Part shown: one piece after another, positions 24,331 to 35,500 of the stretch
Layout of the letters: the number at the start of each line of letters is the position of its first letter
How positions within the stretch are numbered: the first letter of the stretch is position 1
The notes under the pieces: generated by a model
Databases searched by the model: none
The model's input: only the letters and a program-made list of their open reading frames with translations
What the model was told of the DNA's origin: nothing
Translations under genes and position numbers: made by a program
Assembly (NCBI GenBank): GCA_030142905.1
Contig: JASJOG010000082.1
Location: forward strand, 1-64,000
DNA: 64,000 nt
Origin: Heliopora coerulea
Lineage: Eukaryota; Cnidaria; Anthozoa; Scleralcyonacea; Helioporidae
Direction: 5' to 3'

Positions 24331-25586
24331 CATTGTCAAAATACATGTACGTCGAACGGGAAGTGCCTGGACTAATCTCTGTGCGAATCGAGAAAAGTGC
24401 CTGTGCAGGACACCGGTGGATTTTCAGTCTTGGTCCAAGTCCCGTTGGAATTTTGATATATCGATTTGGTGTCCGCAAACTAGACTTACGAAGTACCCAA
24501 TAGCCGATCCGCCTTATTAGGTCAGCTGAACACAACTACCAGAACTCTTTCCAGTTTAATCATTTTCATGGAAACATCGAATTCTCAAAGCGAATGGAAA
24601 GGCAATCGCTCCGATTACCGTCACAAACAAGATTTCGAAAGGCATTCTGGTGGTTGTATGCAGCAGCTGTATAAGGGAAGCGGCCATTCTTGGTTTACCG
24701 CGGCTTAAGCGCGCGTCATAAAACCCACTTGGAAAGGAACTGTGAAAAGTCCACCAATTAATTGACATGAATGAATAAATGAAACACTTCAGCGAATTCG
24801 GCCCTGGAGTGATGATACATGACCTACCTAAACAAAAAGAAGCTCAAGGATTTACGCTGATTTTAAACAAGAATTGACAGGATTATACTCTAAAAAGAAT
24901 GGCTACCGTGGAATTCTCTTTTCTTGCAATGAAAATTTTGGGCGTTTTGGAAGGGACGGTTACTTCGGAGATTTTACGGAACGATGTTTATGGTCATTTG
25001 TTGATGCTTTCCCTTTCGAAAAAAATCGATTGCTAAACCACGACGCTCAATCTAATTAAGCCATTTCAGCGATGTTATTTAATGAAGTAACTATAATTTT
25101 AACATTCGAATAGAACAACATATCGTCAGCATGTTAATGAAATGCGGATGTTGTTTTTTTTCCACCTCTTGCATGATTTCTTCAAAGCAACGCTGGCAAC
25201 TTCGTCGACATCAGTCCCAAGTATAAATAAATATAATATAAAGATCTCGCATCTTTCAACTCCTTTTATAAATAACCGAAAACCTTCCAAGTTGCAACTG
25301 CTAACGTCGACATGAAGATGTGGAAATGCTCTTGGCGATGTATGGTGTTGAACAAGGACTGCGTCAAGACACTCCTTTTAAAACGACAAATTCATTGCTT
25401 TCGTTTTAAATGAAAGATTATACGGTAACAACATGTTTTCGCTGCCACAGAGTTTGCTCAAACTTCACGCACGTTAAGAAATTATAAACACTGTAGTAAT
25501 TTTTTTCAAATTTAGGCATTCCTGTGGGTATGACCATCACCAGAGGTTGCCCTGACACTCTGGAACATGTTATCTAAATCTTGTCA
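24331..25586. other. Intergenic, convergent 3' ends of NUDT17 and ARL15
   Basis: No conserved protein block was found on either strand. A possible NUDT17 poly(A) signal, aataaa, lies near 24773. The minus-strand open frame at 24556-24768 was not recognised. Confidence 0.55.
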
Positions 25587-28500
25587 TTATATGCGATTGT
25601 TTTCTGTTGGCAAATCCGGTTCAAGTTTGTCAATCAACATTGTAAATCCCATTTCAATGCTGCCTCTATCTTGTGATGTACAGCCATGGATGGTCCAATT
25701 AAAGTTCTGTGCCACGACATGAAGGTTTAAAATATTTTTAATCTGAAAGAAAGAAATCTGCGTCAAAGTACAAACCTGAACGTATATATGGACAGTTATT
25801 GCTGATCTGTGCGCGAATCGATCGTAAGGTTCTCCCCCCGTTCAAGCCGTGGCATGAAGGACGTTAAGATCTACGACGTCCTTTAAACAAAAGAATTCCT
25901 CATCCAAAACAAAGGGAATGAATAATTTTTATTCTCCAGGGCATTCTCAACACAGTCGTCGTTGTGCATACGTCACTTGGACCATTTTTACGTCGCAAGA
26001 CGTAAAAAGTTGTTACTCATGTTTGAATTCAACCCGAGACTACAGTCGTTTTAGGAGGACTGGAGGGTTTTAGGAGTCATAAAACAACCCACAAGTATCA
26101 AGCACGGTGGTCAATAAACTGCTTTCTTTAAGCGTTGTCAACGTCAGCTCGAAGCTTTGCGACTGACCACATACAACAGCCTTTACAAGACATATCGCCA
26201 ATTTTAAGCTTCAGTGAACTTTCATTGACGCTTGCTGGAGCCTTGGTTCAATATACTGTACTTTAGTCTGGAACTGATCATTCATTACGTGACTTTGTTG
26301 CAGAAACGCTGTCAGGTACTGAAGAGAAAGTCAGTTTAAGGTTTGCCTTACCAAATTCCTTTGGCATGAAATATTGACTTAGCTTTTCATTCCTTTACCA
26401 CAAAATTGCACTAAAGATATTTTCGTATTACCTGTTCCAGATCCTTAGCATTTTCCACGTCTTGTTTGTTGGCCAAAATTAGCAGAGGCAGACCCTTCAA
26501 AAATGGGCTGCTGAGGACTTTGACTAGACAGTACGACGCTTCTTCTAGATGTCTGGAATCAGAGCTATCAACTACAAAAACCTTGAACGAAAGAGATGAA
26601 AATAGTCTGTTAAAATATGAATATAAGGCAAACACAACGTTTAAAGCTGAAAGCCTGGGCACTGTATCTTCTAGGGTAGTGGTTCCCAACCTTTTGTATC
26701 CCAGGGACCCCTTCACTGATTTTAAAAATCTCAGCGGACCCCCTCCCCAACTGAAACTGCAGCTTCGCCGGTTTCATTGCTTCATTGCTTTTGCGCATTC
26801 AGGTTTGCTTTGCTCAGTTCGGCATGGAATAAAACCAAATTTTAAGTACTCAATATTGTATCCTCCTAGTTTTAATCTTCCCAGTGGCAGATTGTTTCGA
26901 ACTCATAATTAATTTATGGACAGATGAACGCTGGAGAACTTTTCCTGTACGAACAAAGCTTGGGGTGAACAGGCGACGCGTGGTTGCATGTAGCATGAGA
27001 TGAAGGTGTGACCTGTTAAAACCTTAAAATTACGAGTTCTTATGTTATACTTGCACCCTTCGGAATTGGCGGTATTGACTCGTAGTTTGCAATAAAAAAT
27101 AGTTGAACCAATGTTGCAGGTAGTCATTTGCCAAAAAAATAGTTACCTTCTGCAGACCTCGTCCCTTTTGCGCGGACCCCCGGCGGACCCCTTAGTCTAG
27201 GCGGACCACCAAAAATTGTTTGCAGACCCCAGTTGGGGAACCACTGTTCTAGGGATGCACCTCAACCAGACATTAAAGTTCCAAAATGTGCCTGTGGTTA
27301 AAAAAAGTTTTGTCCAGAACAGGTACAAACTAGATGGTTTGAACCTGGAAAGAGATGGTCTAGCTTTGCCAGTACTGTAACATGACTACTTAAAACTTAA
27401 CTTTAACTTTAATAATCGTGCCACTTCTTGGCATCTCAAATACAAAAATGGAAAACTTATCCTGACCTATATTGATTAATAAATCAATACTAATACTGTA
27501 CAAGATAAAAATATTTACATTACATATGCATAATTTATTCTTGTATGTACATCATATGGAAAAGGTCCCATTGTCAAAGAACCCAGAATTTTGATTACTG
27601 TTAAACCTTACTATACATCCATGCAAAATGAGGGTGTGGATTCAGTTGGGTCAGAAATAAATTGAGTTATAAAGTTATGTTTGATTGCAGTGTACTAAAC
27701 AATAATACAGTTATTCACTGTTTCCTTACAATTCCCTGAACTCCTTGAAAATAATGGGCCCAGTATTGTTCAACATTCCCTAAAAAACAAAACAAAACCT
27801 AATTTGATATGATAGAACTGATGTAATGAATGTTACACACAAAGCATGCATCATCCATAACATAACTGAGTAGAATAAAATAGCATAGAATAGGAACAGA
27901 ATGGAATAAAATGAAATGAAATAGAACAGGACAAAATGGTACAGTGGAGGACACTAAGGTAGACTGGAGTGGGTTGGACAGGAAAAGAATGGAGTAAGGT
28001 AGAGTCAAATGGAATGAAAGATGTGTCTAGTGTTGTAGTTATGCACATTCGGTAATCGTTTATGCACATTCCATAATCATTTATGCAAAAACAATTGCCT
28101 GTATGTAAAACTACAAGTATTGTGCACAGGCATTTAATGGTTTTCACCTTCTTGAACCAATTATTTTCATAACGGCCATAACTCTTTTTCTTGGACTGTA
28201 TTTGTTTTCAGTGTTCTTATTTCTCATGTGATCTCACAAAGGGAACACTGTGAAAGGGTAATCAAAATCTGTAGAAAATTCTTTCTGTGCTTGTGATTGT
28301 GAATTGAACCTGGTTTTATGCTGATGAGGGAGGACACTGGTAGTGAAAGCGATGAAAAGCAAAATTAACACAAATGTGGAACATTAAAGACCAATATTAT
28401 TACAGAGAAAAGAAAATGTAATATTAAATACATTCGACATCAGACTCTGGTTTACCTCCCAACTCCTTCACATTTAAAATAGCTCCAGGAAACTGCAAAG

Positions 28501-29140
28501 CTTTTATTGAGAATCCTGACAATTTTTAAGGAAAATAAATAAATTGACAAATAAATAAATAAATGAAAGAATAAAAAAGAGCCTAATACAACATCAAGCA
28601 ATAAATTATGTGTGAATGGATGTGCATTCACACATTCATAATCCAACTTTTATCCAGTTGAATAAGGGCAATGTTAAGTTTGTTATTATATTAACTGGAC
28701 ACAGTGTCTAAGTGAATATGTCATTAAAAGTTGTTATAAAATGTACAACCTTGGGTTGGCTGTATGTCACTTGTATCTTCGTTACCCAAGGTTGCAAGTA
28801 ATGTGGATTTTCCAGCTTGGGTAAGGCCAACAGCAATAACTGTATATTCTGGCCGTGAAACGTCAGATTTACGGCAGCACTACAACATAAAAAATAGCCA
28901 GTAATCAAATTCATTTAGCAGTCAAATTAATTTAGTATTCAAATACAGTAACCAGAAGTAGTCCATTAAGAGGCAAAGATGCACTCTGGAATTTTTCTTC
29001 TGGCTAACACCAGGTGAATTTATTATAATTGTGGCTGATGACTAATGATTTTATTCAGGGGGCTGGTCTCTGAAACATAAGTTTCTTTTTTAATAAAGTT
29101 TGTATTGATGATATATATAGCCTATCATCAATACAAACTT

Positions 29141-29183
<43 letters not shown>

Positions 29184-29236
29184 CTACAGATAGAACTGTT
29201 TCGGCCTATTGGGCCTCATCATTGTAGTGCTGATGT

Positions 29237-29292
<56 letters not shown>

Positions 29293-30657
29293 ATAAGGAA
29301 AGTGTTGGTTTATGAAATGCAAGAGTGCTCAATACCATATAGGTAGAGCAAATAGTAATAGTAATACCGGTAGTATTTTGCTTACCTCAAAGCCACAACA
29401 GTCTGTTTCATCTGTGGGGAATCTTCAGGCGGCTGAAGATTCATCCATATCATATGTACATACACACATAACGTACAAACATGCATGCCAGGGGTGGCAC
29501 CAGAAGGGAGGCAGAGGGGGCTACAGCCCCCCTGTCAGGGAACCTTAGCCCCCTCCATTGGGGAAAATTCAACAGTTTGTCAGGGAATGACATACGTGGG
29601 GGAAACTAAATATTCATGTTTGTTTTCTCAAACTGGTAAAAGGGAAAACAAATTATCTGCCTTAAATGTGAATAATAAAAGCGGGGAAGAATTTTTACCA
29701 GAAAATCAGGGGGGAATAATGTGAAAACAAACGAAAAAGAAAACTGACACTGATGTGGCTGGGCAAGCTGGCCTAAAGCCATAATTATTGGTATCACCTT
29801 TATTGTTTTGTGGCTTTGTGAGTTTAGAATACTACAAACTATTCAAAGGCGATTTCAGACTTCACTTTGCACCTACATTACTGTTATAACTGGTACGTTC
29901 TAAACTCTAAAGTTTAATTCTGTAGTAAGAAAGAACGAATGGAAACGACAGTCATCAACAAGGCCAAAGATGGGATTAAAAATCTGCCTATTGCTATTTA
30001 CAAAATACGTTAGTATAATATGTCATACTTTAGTCAGTACAAAAACAAATTGTTAATTTATTCATGCATATGCATTCATTTCCAAAAAAAAATAATGCAT
30101 TTTCCTGCACCTAAACCTTAGCCTCCCTGTCAGGGACCTTAGTCCCTGCGTCGGGGAATTCCTGTCGCCACCCCTGATGCACGCACGCATACATCCACCC
30201 ATCAATACATATGCACGTTGGTACTTACATGTCCGTGCGGGCGAACATACCTACACATCCCTGAAGTCGTACTGTCGTAGTTTCAAATGAATTAATTTAA
30301 TACTTTATCTTTTATGTAGTCTTTGTTCCTGTCATGTACAAGACAGGAAACTAGTGGAGTTTTAATATATTCTTTATTCCAGCGTTTTACCTCTTATATG
30401 ATCATGAGAATGGGCAAACGTATTCGGGTCGTAGGTTTTTATATTATTTCTGGACTTCAAAGTAGTGTTGAAATCGGGAAGAATGTGTTATTAACGTCAA
30501 TGTGTTTACCTTGTAGCAACCGATCCTACAAAGGGCACAGAACAGTTGACACCACGTACACATGGGTATTTCAAACTATAACAGCTGCAATACGGCCACA
30601 CATATAACGATTTTCAATAAACAGTTTTACGTAAACCGACGGACTGTTTACCGCCAT
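25587..30657 (-). CDS. ARL15: ARL15, ARF-like small GTPase 15
   Basis: An ARF-family small GTPase, probably at Golgi or endosomal membranes. Minus-strand exons: 30583-30657 (start MAVNSPSVYV), 28750-28879, 28456-28515, 27730-27779, 26432-26581, 25587-25742. Phases agree throughout and give 206 aa, against 204 in human ARL15. Landmarks: a cysteine-rich stretch (RIAACCRKS) before SRPEY, as in human ARL15, P-loop GLTQAGKST, GFSIKALQFPGAILNVKELGG in the switch region (ELGG replaces the ARF DxGG, as in human ARL15), YWAHYFQGVQGIVFVVDS, and NKQD for guanine recognition. The first donor is a weak gttata site, chosen because it joins in frame to the next exon and reproduces the human N-terminus. A hAT element sits in the intron between 26581 and 27730. 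Confidence 0.94.
26677..27246. mobile_element. Non-autonomous hAT-like element
   Basis: Terminal inverted repeats TAGTGGTTCCCAACC (left) and the complement of GTTGGGGAACCACTG (right) enclose 570 bp. They are flanked by a perfect 8-bp target-site duplication, TTCTAGGG, at 26669-26676 and 27247-27254. An 8-bp duplication and a CAGTGGTTCCCAAC-like end are hallmarks of hAT transposons. Inside are repeated gcggaccccc motifs and no transposase. It lies in an ARL15 intron. Confidence 0.9.
29095..29182. repeat. Short palindrome plus (TA)n
   Basis: aaagtttgtattgatgata and its exact reverse complement lie head to head (29097-29141), followed by about 39 bp of TA repeats. A second AT-rich run occupies 29249-29282, on the other side of the hammerhead-like motif. 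It lies in the first ARL15 intron. Confidence 0.85.
29183..29233 (-). ncRNA. Degenerate hammerhead-ribozyme-like motif
   Basis: On the minus strand the order is ACTACA, ATGATGA, a GGCC-CAATA-GGCC hairpin, GAAA, then CAG-TTCTAT-CTG-T. This is the order and spacing of a hammerhead core: CUGAUGA, stem II, GAAA, and a short stem III closed by the A15.1-U16.1 pair. Position C3 is A here and stem I pairs poorly, so it is probably inactive. It is flanked on both sides by AT microsatellites. Hammerheads of this kind are known in Penelope-like and retrozyme-type retroelements. Confidence 0.5.
29489..30176. mobile_element. Non-autonomous hAT-like element, CAGGGGTGGC family, copy 1
   Basis: The ends CAGGGGTGGCACCAG and the complement of CTGTCGCCACCCCTG are inverted. 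The flanking 8-mers atgcatgc (29481-29488) and atgcacgc (30177-30184) match at seven of eight bases and fit a hAT target duplication. The subterminal region repeats gtcaggga and ccttagcccc. No transposase was seen. It lies in the first ARL15 intron. A shorter relative is at 53116-53466. Confidence 0.8.
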
Positions 30658-30809
30658 GTTGCTTTTGATTTCACGTTCGTAAACTCCATACCTCAAAATG
30701 CGACTGGTAAAACGTAACCATTGTTTGATGTTTGGGGAAACGTGAGAGCTTGGATATATTAAGGTAGATGAACGATCTTCAAGCTCGATACTCAGAAAAT
30801 GATTTCTGA

Positions 30810-30881
30810 GCCCCAGACGGGGATCGAACCCGCAACCTTCTGATGACCGGTTAGACGCTCTAACCATTGAGCTACCGAGAC
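30810..30881 (-). mobile_element. tRNA-like SINE body, copy 2
   Basis: The same 72-nt cloverleaf-like unit as at 6.1 kb, with the shared 3' extension ctcagaaatcattttctgag and cttgaagatcg on the plus side at 30763-30809. It forms an inverted pair with copy 3, separated by three copies of gctcaccatctaaat. Confidence 0.8.
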
Positions 30882-30943
30882 TCAGATGGTGAGCTAAAGC
30901 TCACCATCTAAATAGCTCACCATCTAAATAGCTCACCATCTGA

Positions 30944-31015
30944 GTCTCGGTAGCTCAATGGTTAGAGCGTCTAACCGGTCATCAGAAGGTTGCGGGTTCG
31001 ATCCCCGTCTGGGGC
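30944..31015 (+). mobile_element. tRNA-like SINE body, copy 3
   Basis: Exact-looking repeat of copy 2 on the opposite strand: GTCTCGG acceptor arm, A box from TAGCTCAATGG, B box GGTTCGATCC, and closing CTGGGGC followed by TCA. The shared 3' extension stops shortly after agaaatcat. Confidence 0.8.
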
Positions 31016-31345
31016 TCAGAAATCATAGTAGGGGGAGGATGAAGGCAATGACCTTAAGTAGAAGGTGTAAAAAGGAGGTTAGATGTAGGAAAATAAGGGT
31101 GGGAAACAAGAACTCAGCTCATATGAGACTTTCATGTGATGACCCAGCAAAGCAATCTCTCACTTGCCTAATCAACGACTTTCTTACAAGTTATAAAACC
31201 ACACATTGGTATCGCTTTTTTGTAAGACCCATGTTTTGGTCTAACAATAATCATGACCATAATCATTGCCATAATCATAATCATAATAGTAATGACAATC
31301 TTTACTTACAAAGGGTAAATTTTGGCTATTGATTTTCCGGGCGGA

Positions 31346-32058
31346 AAGCGTAATCATAATAAAAAGATCAGAGCCTAGCTCAGAATTCTTAAGTGTATCG
31401 CCATAGTGAAAAAGGCAAGTCAAAAAGTTTTAAAACATGTTTACTGACGTTTCGTTGCGGCGTGCAACATCTTCAGAGTGTAGGTTTACAGGGATGAGAA
31501 AGAACAATATATATGAATCTGTAATTACATAGTGGAATAATTAGACGGCTAACCATTAGAAAACTGGGAGACGTGACAGGAAGTGACACGCATACGGAAG
31601 AGGAAAGCATTAGAATAGAGAAAGAGGTGCGGAAGAGATATTTTCGTTGAGAGACGGTTTGTATTTAGAAATAAGTAAACTCTCACGAATGAGGAGTTCT
31701 TCCTCTAACTTTGAACTCCTTATTCGTGAGAGTTTACTTATTTCTAAATACAAACCGTCTCTCAACGAAAATATCTCTTCCGCACCTCTTTCTCTATTCT
31801 AATGCTTTCCTCTTCCGTATGCGTGTCACTTCCTGTCACGTCTCCCAGTTTTCTATTGGTTAGCCGTCTAATTATTCCACTATGTAATTACAAATTCATA
31901 TATATAGTTTTTTCTCATCCCTGTAAACCTACACTGTGAAGATGTTGCTCGCCGCAACGAAACGTCAGTAAACATGTTTTAAAACTTTTTGACTTGCCTC
32001 TTTCACTATGGCGATACACTTAAGAATTCTTAGCTGGGCTCTGATCTTCTTATTAAAG
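31346..32058. repeat. Long palindrome, family A copy 3 (about 700 bp)
   Basis: Two arms of about 350 bp meet near 31705 (ggaagaactcc...gaactcctt). Reading into the right arm, gaagatgttgctcgccgcaa is followed by cgaaacgtcagtaaac; the left arm holds the complement, with CTGAAGA intact. The outer arm (cttaagtgtatcgccatag) is specific to this copy, but the core is shared with copies at 0.3 and 51.7 kb. Confidence 0.85.
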
Positions 32059-32587
32059 GGTAAATTTATACAATTTTACTTGAACAGTATTCTTCCAAGT
32101 GGCCCTTGTACAATAGATATCAGGAAAGAGATGCAAGTATTGATATTAATAAAAATACAATCTAGCAACCAATTCAAATATCTGAGATCAAACTTTTGCC
32201 AAGCGGAAAAAGTGTGAGACATGTTGCTTGTGTTGCCCTGTATTGTGTTACAAACTTGTGTTAAGTAAAAATTTGAAGTTTTGGTTGAGTCGCGAAAAAT
32301 GTAAGACAAGGATCATTTTCTTTGACTGGCGTGATTGTGATGAAGGGAATCCTGAAGAATGGGATATGAAATAACACTGCACCAGATGGATAACTTTAAC
32401 ATAATAGGGACACCAGGGATAGTCACCACAATGTAGGCGTGGGGTCCAGGCTGCCATTCTGCCCCTTATGTCACAGTACTTTATTTGGGTTGGCACATCC
32501 GAAGGTTATTCTATGACGTGAATATCAACGAAGGGCAGCGTTCATCAGTAAGGACATATCCAAGAAGATTAGACAACTAATTTAACA

Positions 32588-35500
32588 ATGTCGTTCGCAG
32601 GATTCAAGAAACAATTAAACAAAGCCAATCAGGTAGGAACCTGCAGACATTAATTGGTAAAAAGTGACCCATTTTCAGCCATTGAATGTTTAGACCAGGT
32701 GGTCTTGTGTGTATGTGTTTACGAAATACGAGCTTTTGACCTCTTTTACGCTTATTATAAATTACAGACTTACCCAAATAGTCACAGCTGTGAATTCTAT
32801 AACATAGAACTTCAAATACAGACAAGCAATAGACTTTGTTGACTGTTTAGTTATTTTAACTCTGTTCGTGAGAGGTATACCCGGTGTTTGGGTTTGGTAG
32901 CAAATATTAAATCCTACGTCAATTTCGCACCCCCACTATTTAACTCATATAATTTTTTTTCTTTTTACCTGAAGTTTATGAGTGAAAAAGTCGGCAACGT
33001 AAAGGGGACGCAGTTAGACGAAGAATTCTTAGAGTTAGAAAAGGTAGATGTGTAATTTTGGTAACGTTATGAGAAAATTATTTAAGCAACGCATGTAATA
33101 GAAATTTCGCACTAGACAAGTGGCCATGGGCTATTGACTGATCAACATTAGCACTGTTTATACGTCAAGAGATCCACTACCGTGTGTGATACCTTTTTAT
33201 GATTAAGTTCTTTGAATGTTTATCACATGTTTATCAAGATTTTGGTATACTTTGCCAAATATTGATGGTTAAATGGTCATGTTAACAATTTACTTGTTAA
33301 AGCATTAATTGAAATCGGTTGAACTGTTCCTTATCCAGATGTCATCCTTCCGTCAGTAAAATTATCTGGCGTCAGCCAAAGGTGAAGAGGTGGCTTTTAA
33401 GGATTAAAGGGAAAGTGCTTGTTTACATGTAAGGACCCATTTACATGATATGATTGTTGTATATGATTCCTTGTCCTGGGATATGTAATGTTGTCTTAAA
33501 GACACAATTTCTGCTTTCTATATATTTGCTCACCAAAGAAGCGATATGTCTAGAAGACTTCAGTGAGTGAATTGGGACCAACAAACAATGAGCATCAGAA
33601 TGAACAACCATGAACAACAATCATTTTGTGTAGGTGGAGAATGTTAGAAGAATACTTTCACTTGTAAAGAAGCAGTTTTGTTCAAAAATTTCAGCATTTT
33701 TTTACTTCATTGTGGCAATCCTGTATTTTAACGTTGGATTGGATTTGGGAAATAAAATAGTGTCAGATTAAAACATATTAGAGTTAGGGTTAGGGTTATA
33801 TATAAAATGAATCCGGCGCTCTTCATAAAATGAATCTGATGCTATTTTATTTCCCAAATCCAATCTGATGCTAAAATACAGGATTGCCCTTCATTGTTTT
33901 TACTTTCTATACTTTTCCTTACTTTTCCTACTATTTGCAAAACCAGTTGTTACTTCCCAAAGTTGCACATAAATGCCAAAACTGAGCAAGAGCAAGCAGT
34001 GAGAATGTCCATTTTGGGAATTAGATTTTGCTGAAAGTAATATGTTATTTGTTGAATGAGCTTGAATTGTTTGGGATATTGTTCAACAAACAGACCAGAT
34101 GACACTCCTGTACTTCTGAAATATTGGTCATGTTATAGTAAAGACCACAACTGGCTGACAACTTGAGAAAGCATAAAATATAGTTTCAAGATGTCAATAT
34201 TATTCAGACTATGCTTTATTTTACAGTAGGATTTGAGCAATTGCTACTATTAATGTTTTCAGGTAGATGAAATTATCATTCAAATTGTAACCTTGTGTGT
34301 CTAGCTCCTGATAGAAAAATGTAAATTTGGTGCAAGAATTTGTAGTTTATAATTGATAAGGTTTATAACTTCTGCTTTCCTGTTATGTAGTATACTGTAT
34401 ATCTACCAACTCTTATGTAACTCTACTGCTTCAACTGTATTGTATTTGTTTTAGTTTCTGAGTGTTATTTATCAGGGATTATTCTACCTACTTCCCAATT
34501 CACATTTGACTTATATTTTTTAAATATGGTGATGAAAATGTAGTTCAAAGGAAAAATTCTGGTGAATGATTATACTTTCAGTGTAAATGTGAAATTTAAA
34601 AATATTCCATTTGCTCTCTCATTTTTGATGTAGTTCATTCTTTTGCAGTTTCTATTTCTTGTTTTTACTTTGAAAGATCCAAAGCAAAAGCCATTCATTG
34701 ATAAGACAAGTTATTTGATCAGCCAATTTACAGGATTGCTTTTGGAGCAGCTTGATTAAATTCTAATACTTTATTATATCTACTGTTCATGTTCTTGTTA
34801 GTCACTGATAAAAACTACATTTCTCACCAATCTTTGTTTTAAGTATTTTTGTTCAGTGATAGTGTGTTACTTATTGGGACTTTTGACTGGATCAAACTCC
34901 AGTGAACTTGGCCTTGGTACACTTGCAAAATTAGCCATTAGCTAATAAAATTCTCAAATGGCTAATCCATTGACTAATACTTGTGGAAGCCTAGATCTAT
35001 TGCTGTTTAGTACTCACTGCCAGTGGACTGGCAGAAAAAGAGACCAATGGCCATCAGATTAGCTTCTTCTGTTCAGCATTTATCAACTTTTAATGCACAT
35101 GTTGGCCAAGTGCTTTCTAAATGGTGCTAGTCAGGTGACAAGTTGTATAAAGAAATATTTGAATTACCATTGTGGATGGAAGGAAATAATTGTGCCATTT
35201 TCACAGAATGACATGAGCAGGGCTCGACACTAACACTTACCCGCTTTCCATTGGAAAGTAAATTTACTTCTTGGAAAGTAAAAAATCAAAAAGGAACCAA
35301 AATACTTACCTGATCTGGCAAGTAAATTTTGGGCTAAACTGGAAAGTAAATCTTACTGTTAAAAAGGTTTAAATGAAAAAAGTGGGCAAAAAATAAGGCA
35401 CCACTGAAAAACGATATTCAGTCTTTGAAAATTACTGAAGTCTGAAGGTAATGAGATGTGGGGAAGAATTTTTTTGTTATTATTAATTTATCATGGTTAG

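Larger units (their letters stand above)
30658..32587. other. Intergenic, divergent ARL15 and SH3GL 5' ends
   Basis: Apart from the inverted tRNA-like SINE pair (30.8-31.0 kb) and the 700-bp palindrome (31.3-32.1 kb), nothing coding was recognised. The promoters of ARL15 and SH3GL should lie at its two ends. Confidence 0.6.

Noticed and set aside
28319..28357. CTGATGAGG followed by GAAAGC, looks like a hammerhead core
   Set aside because: The sequence between the boxes cannot form a stable stem II, so it is probably chance.
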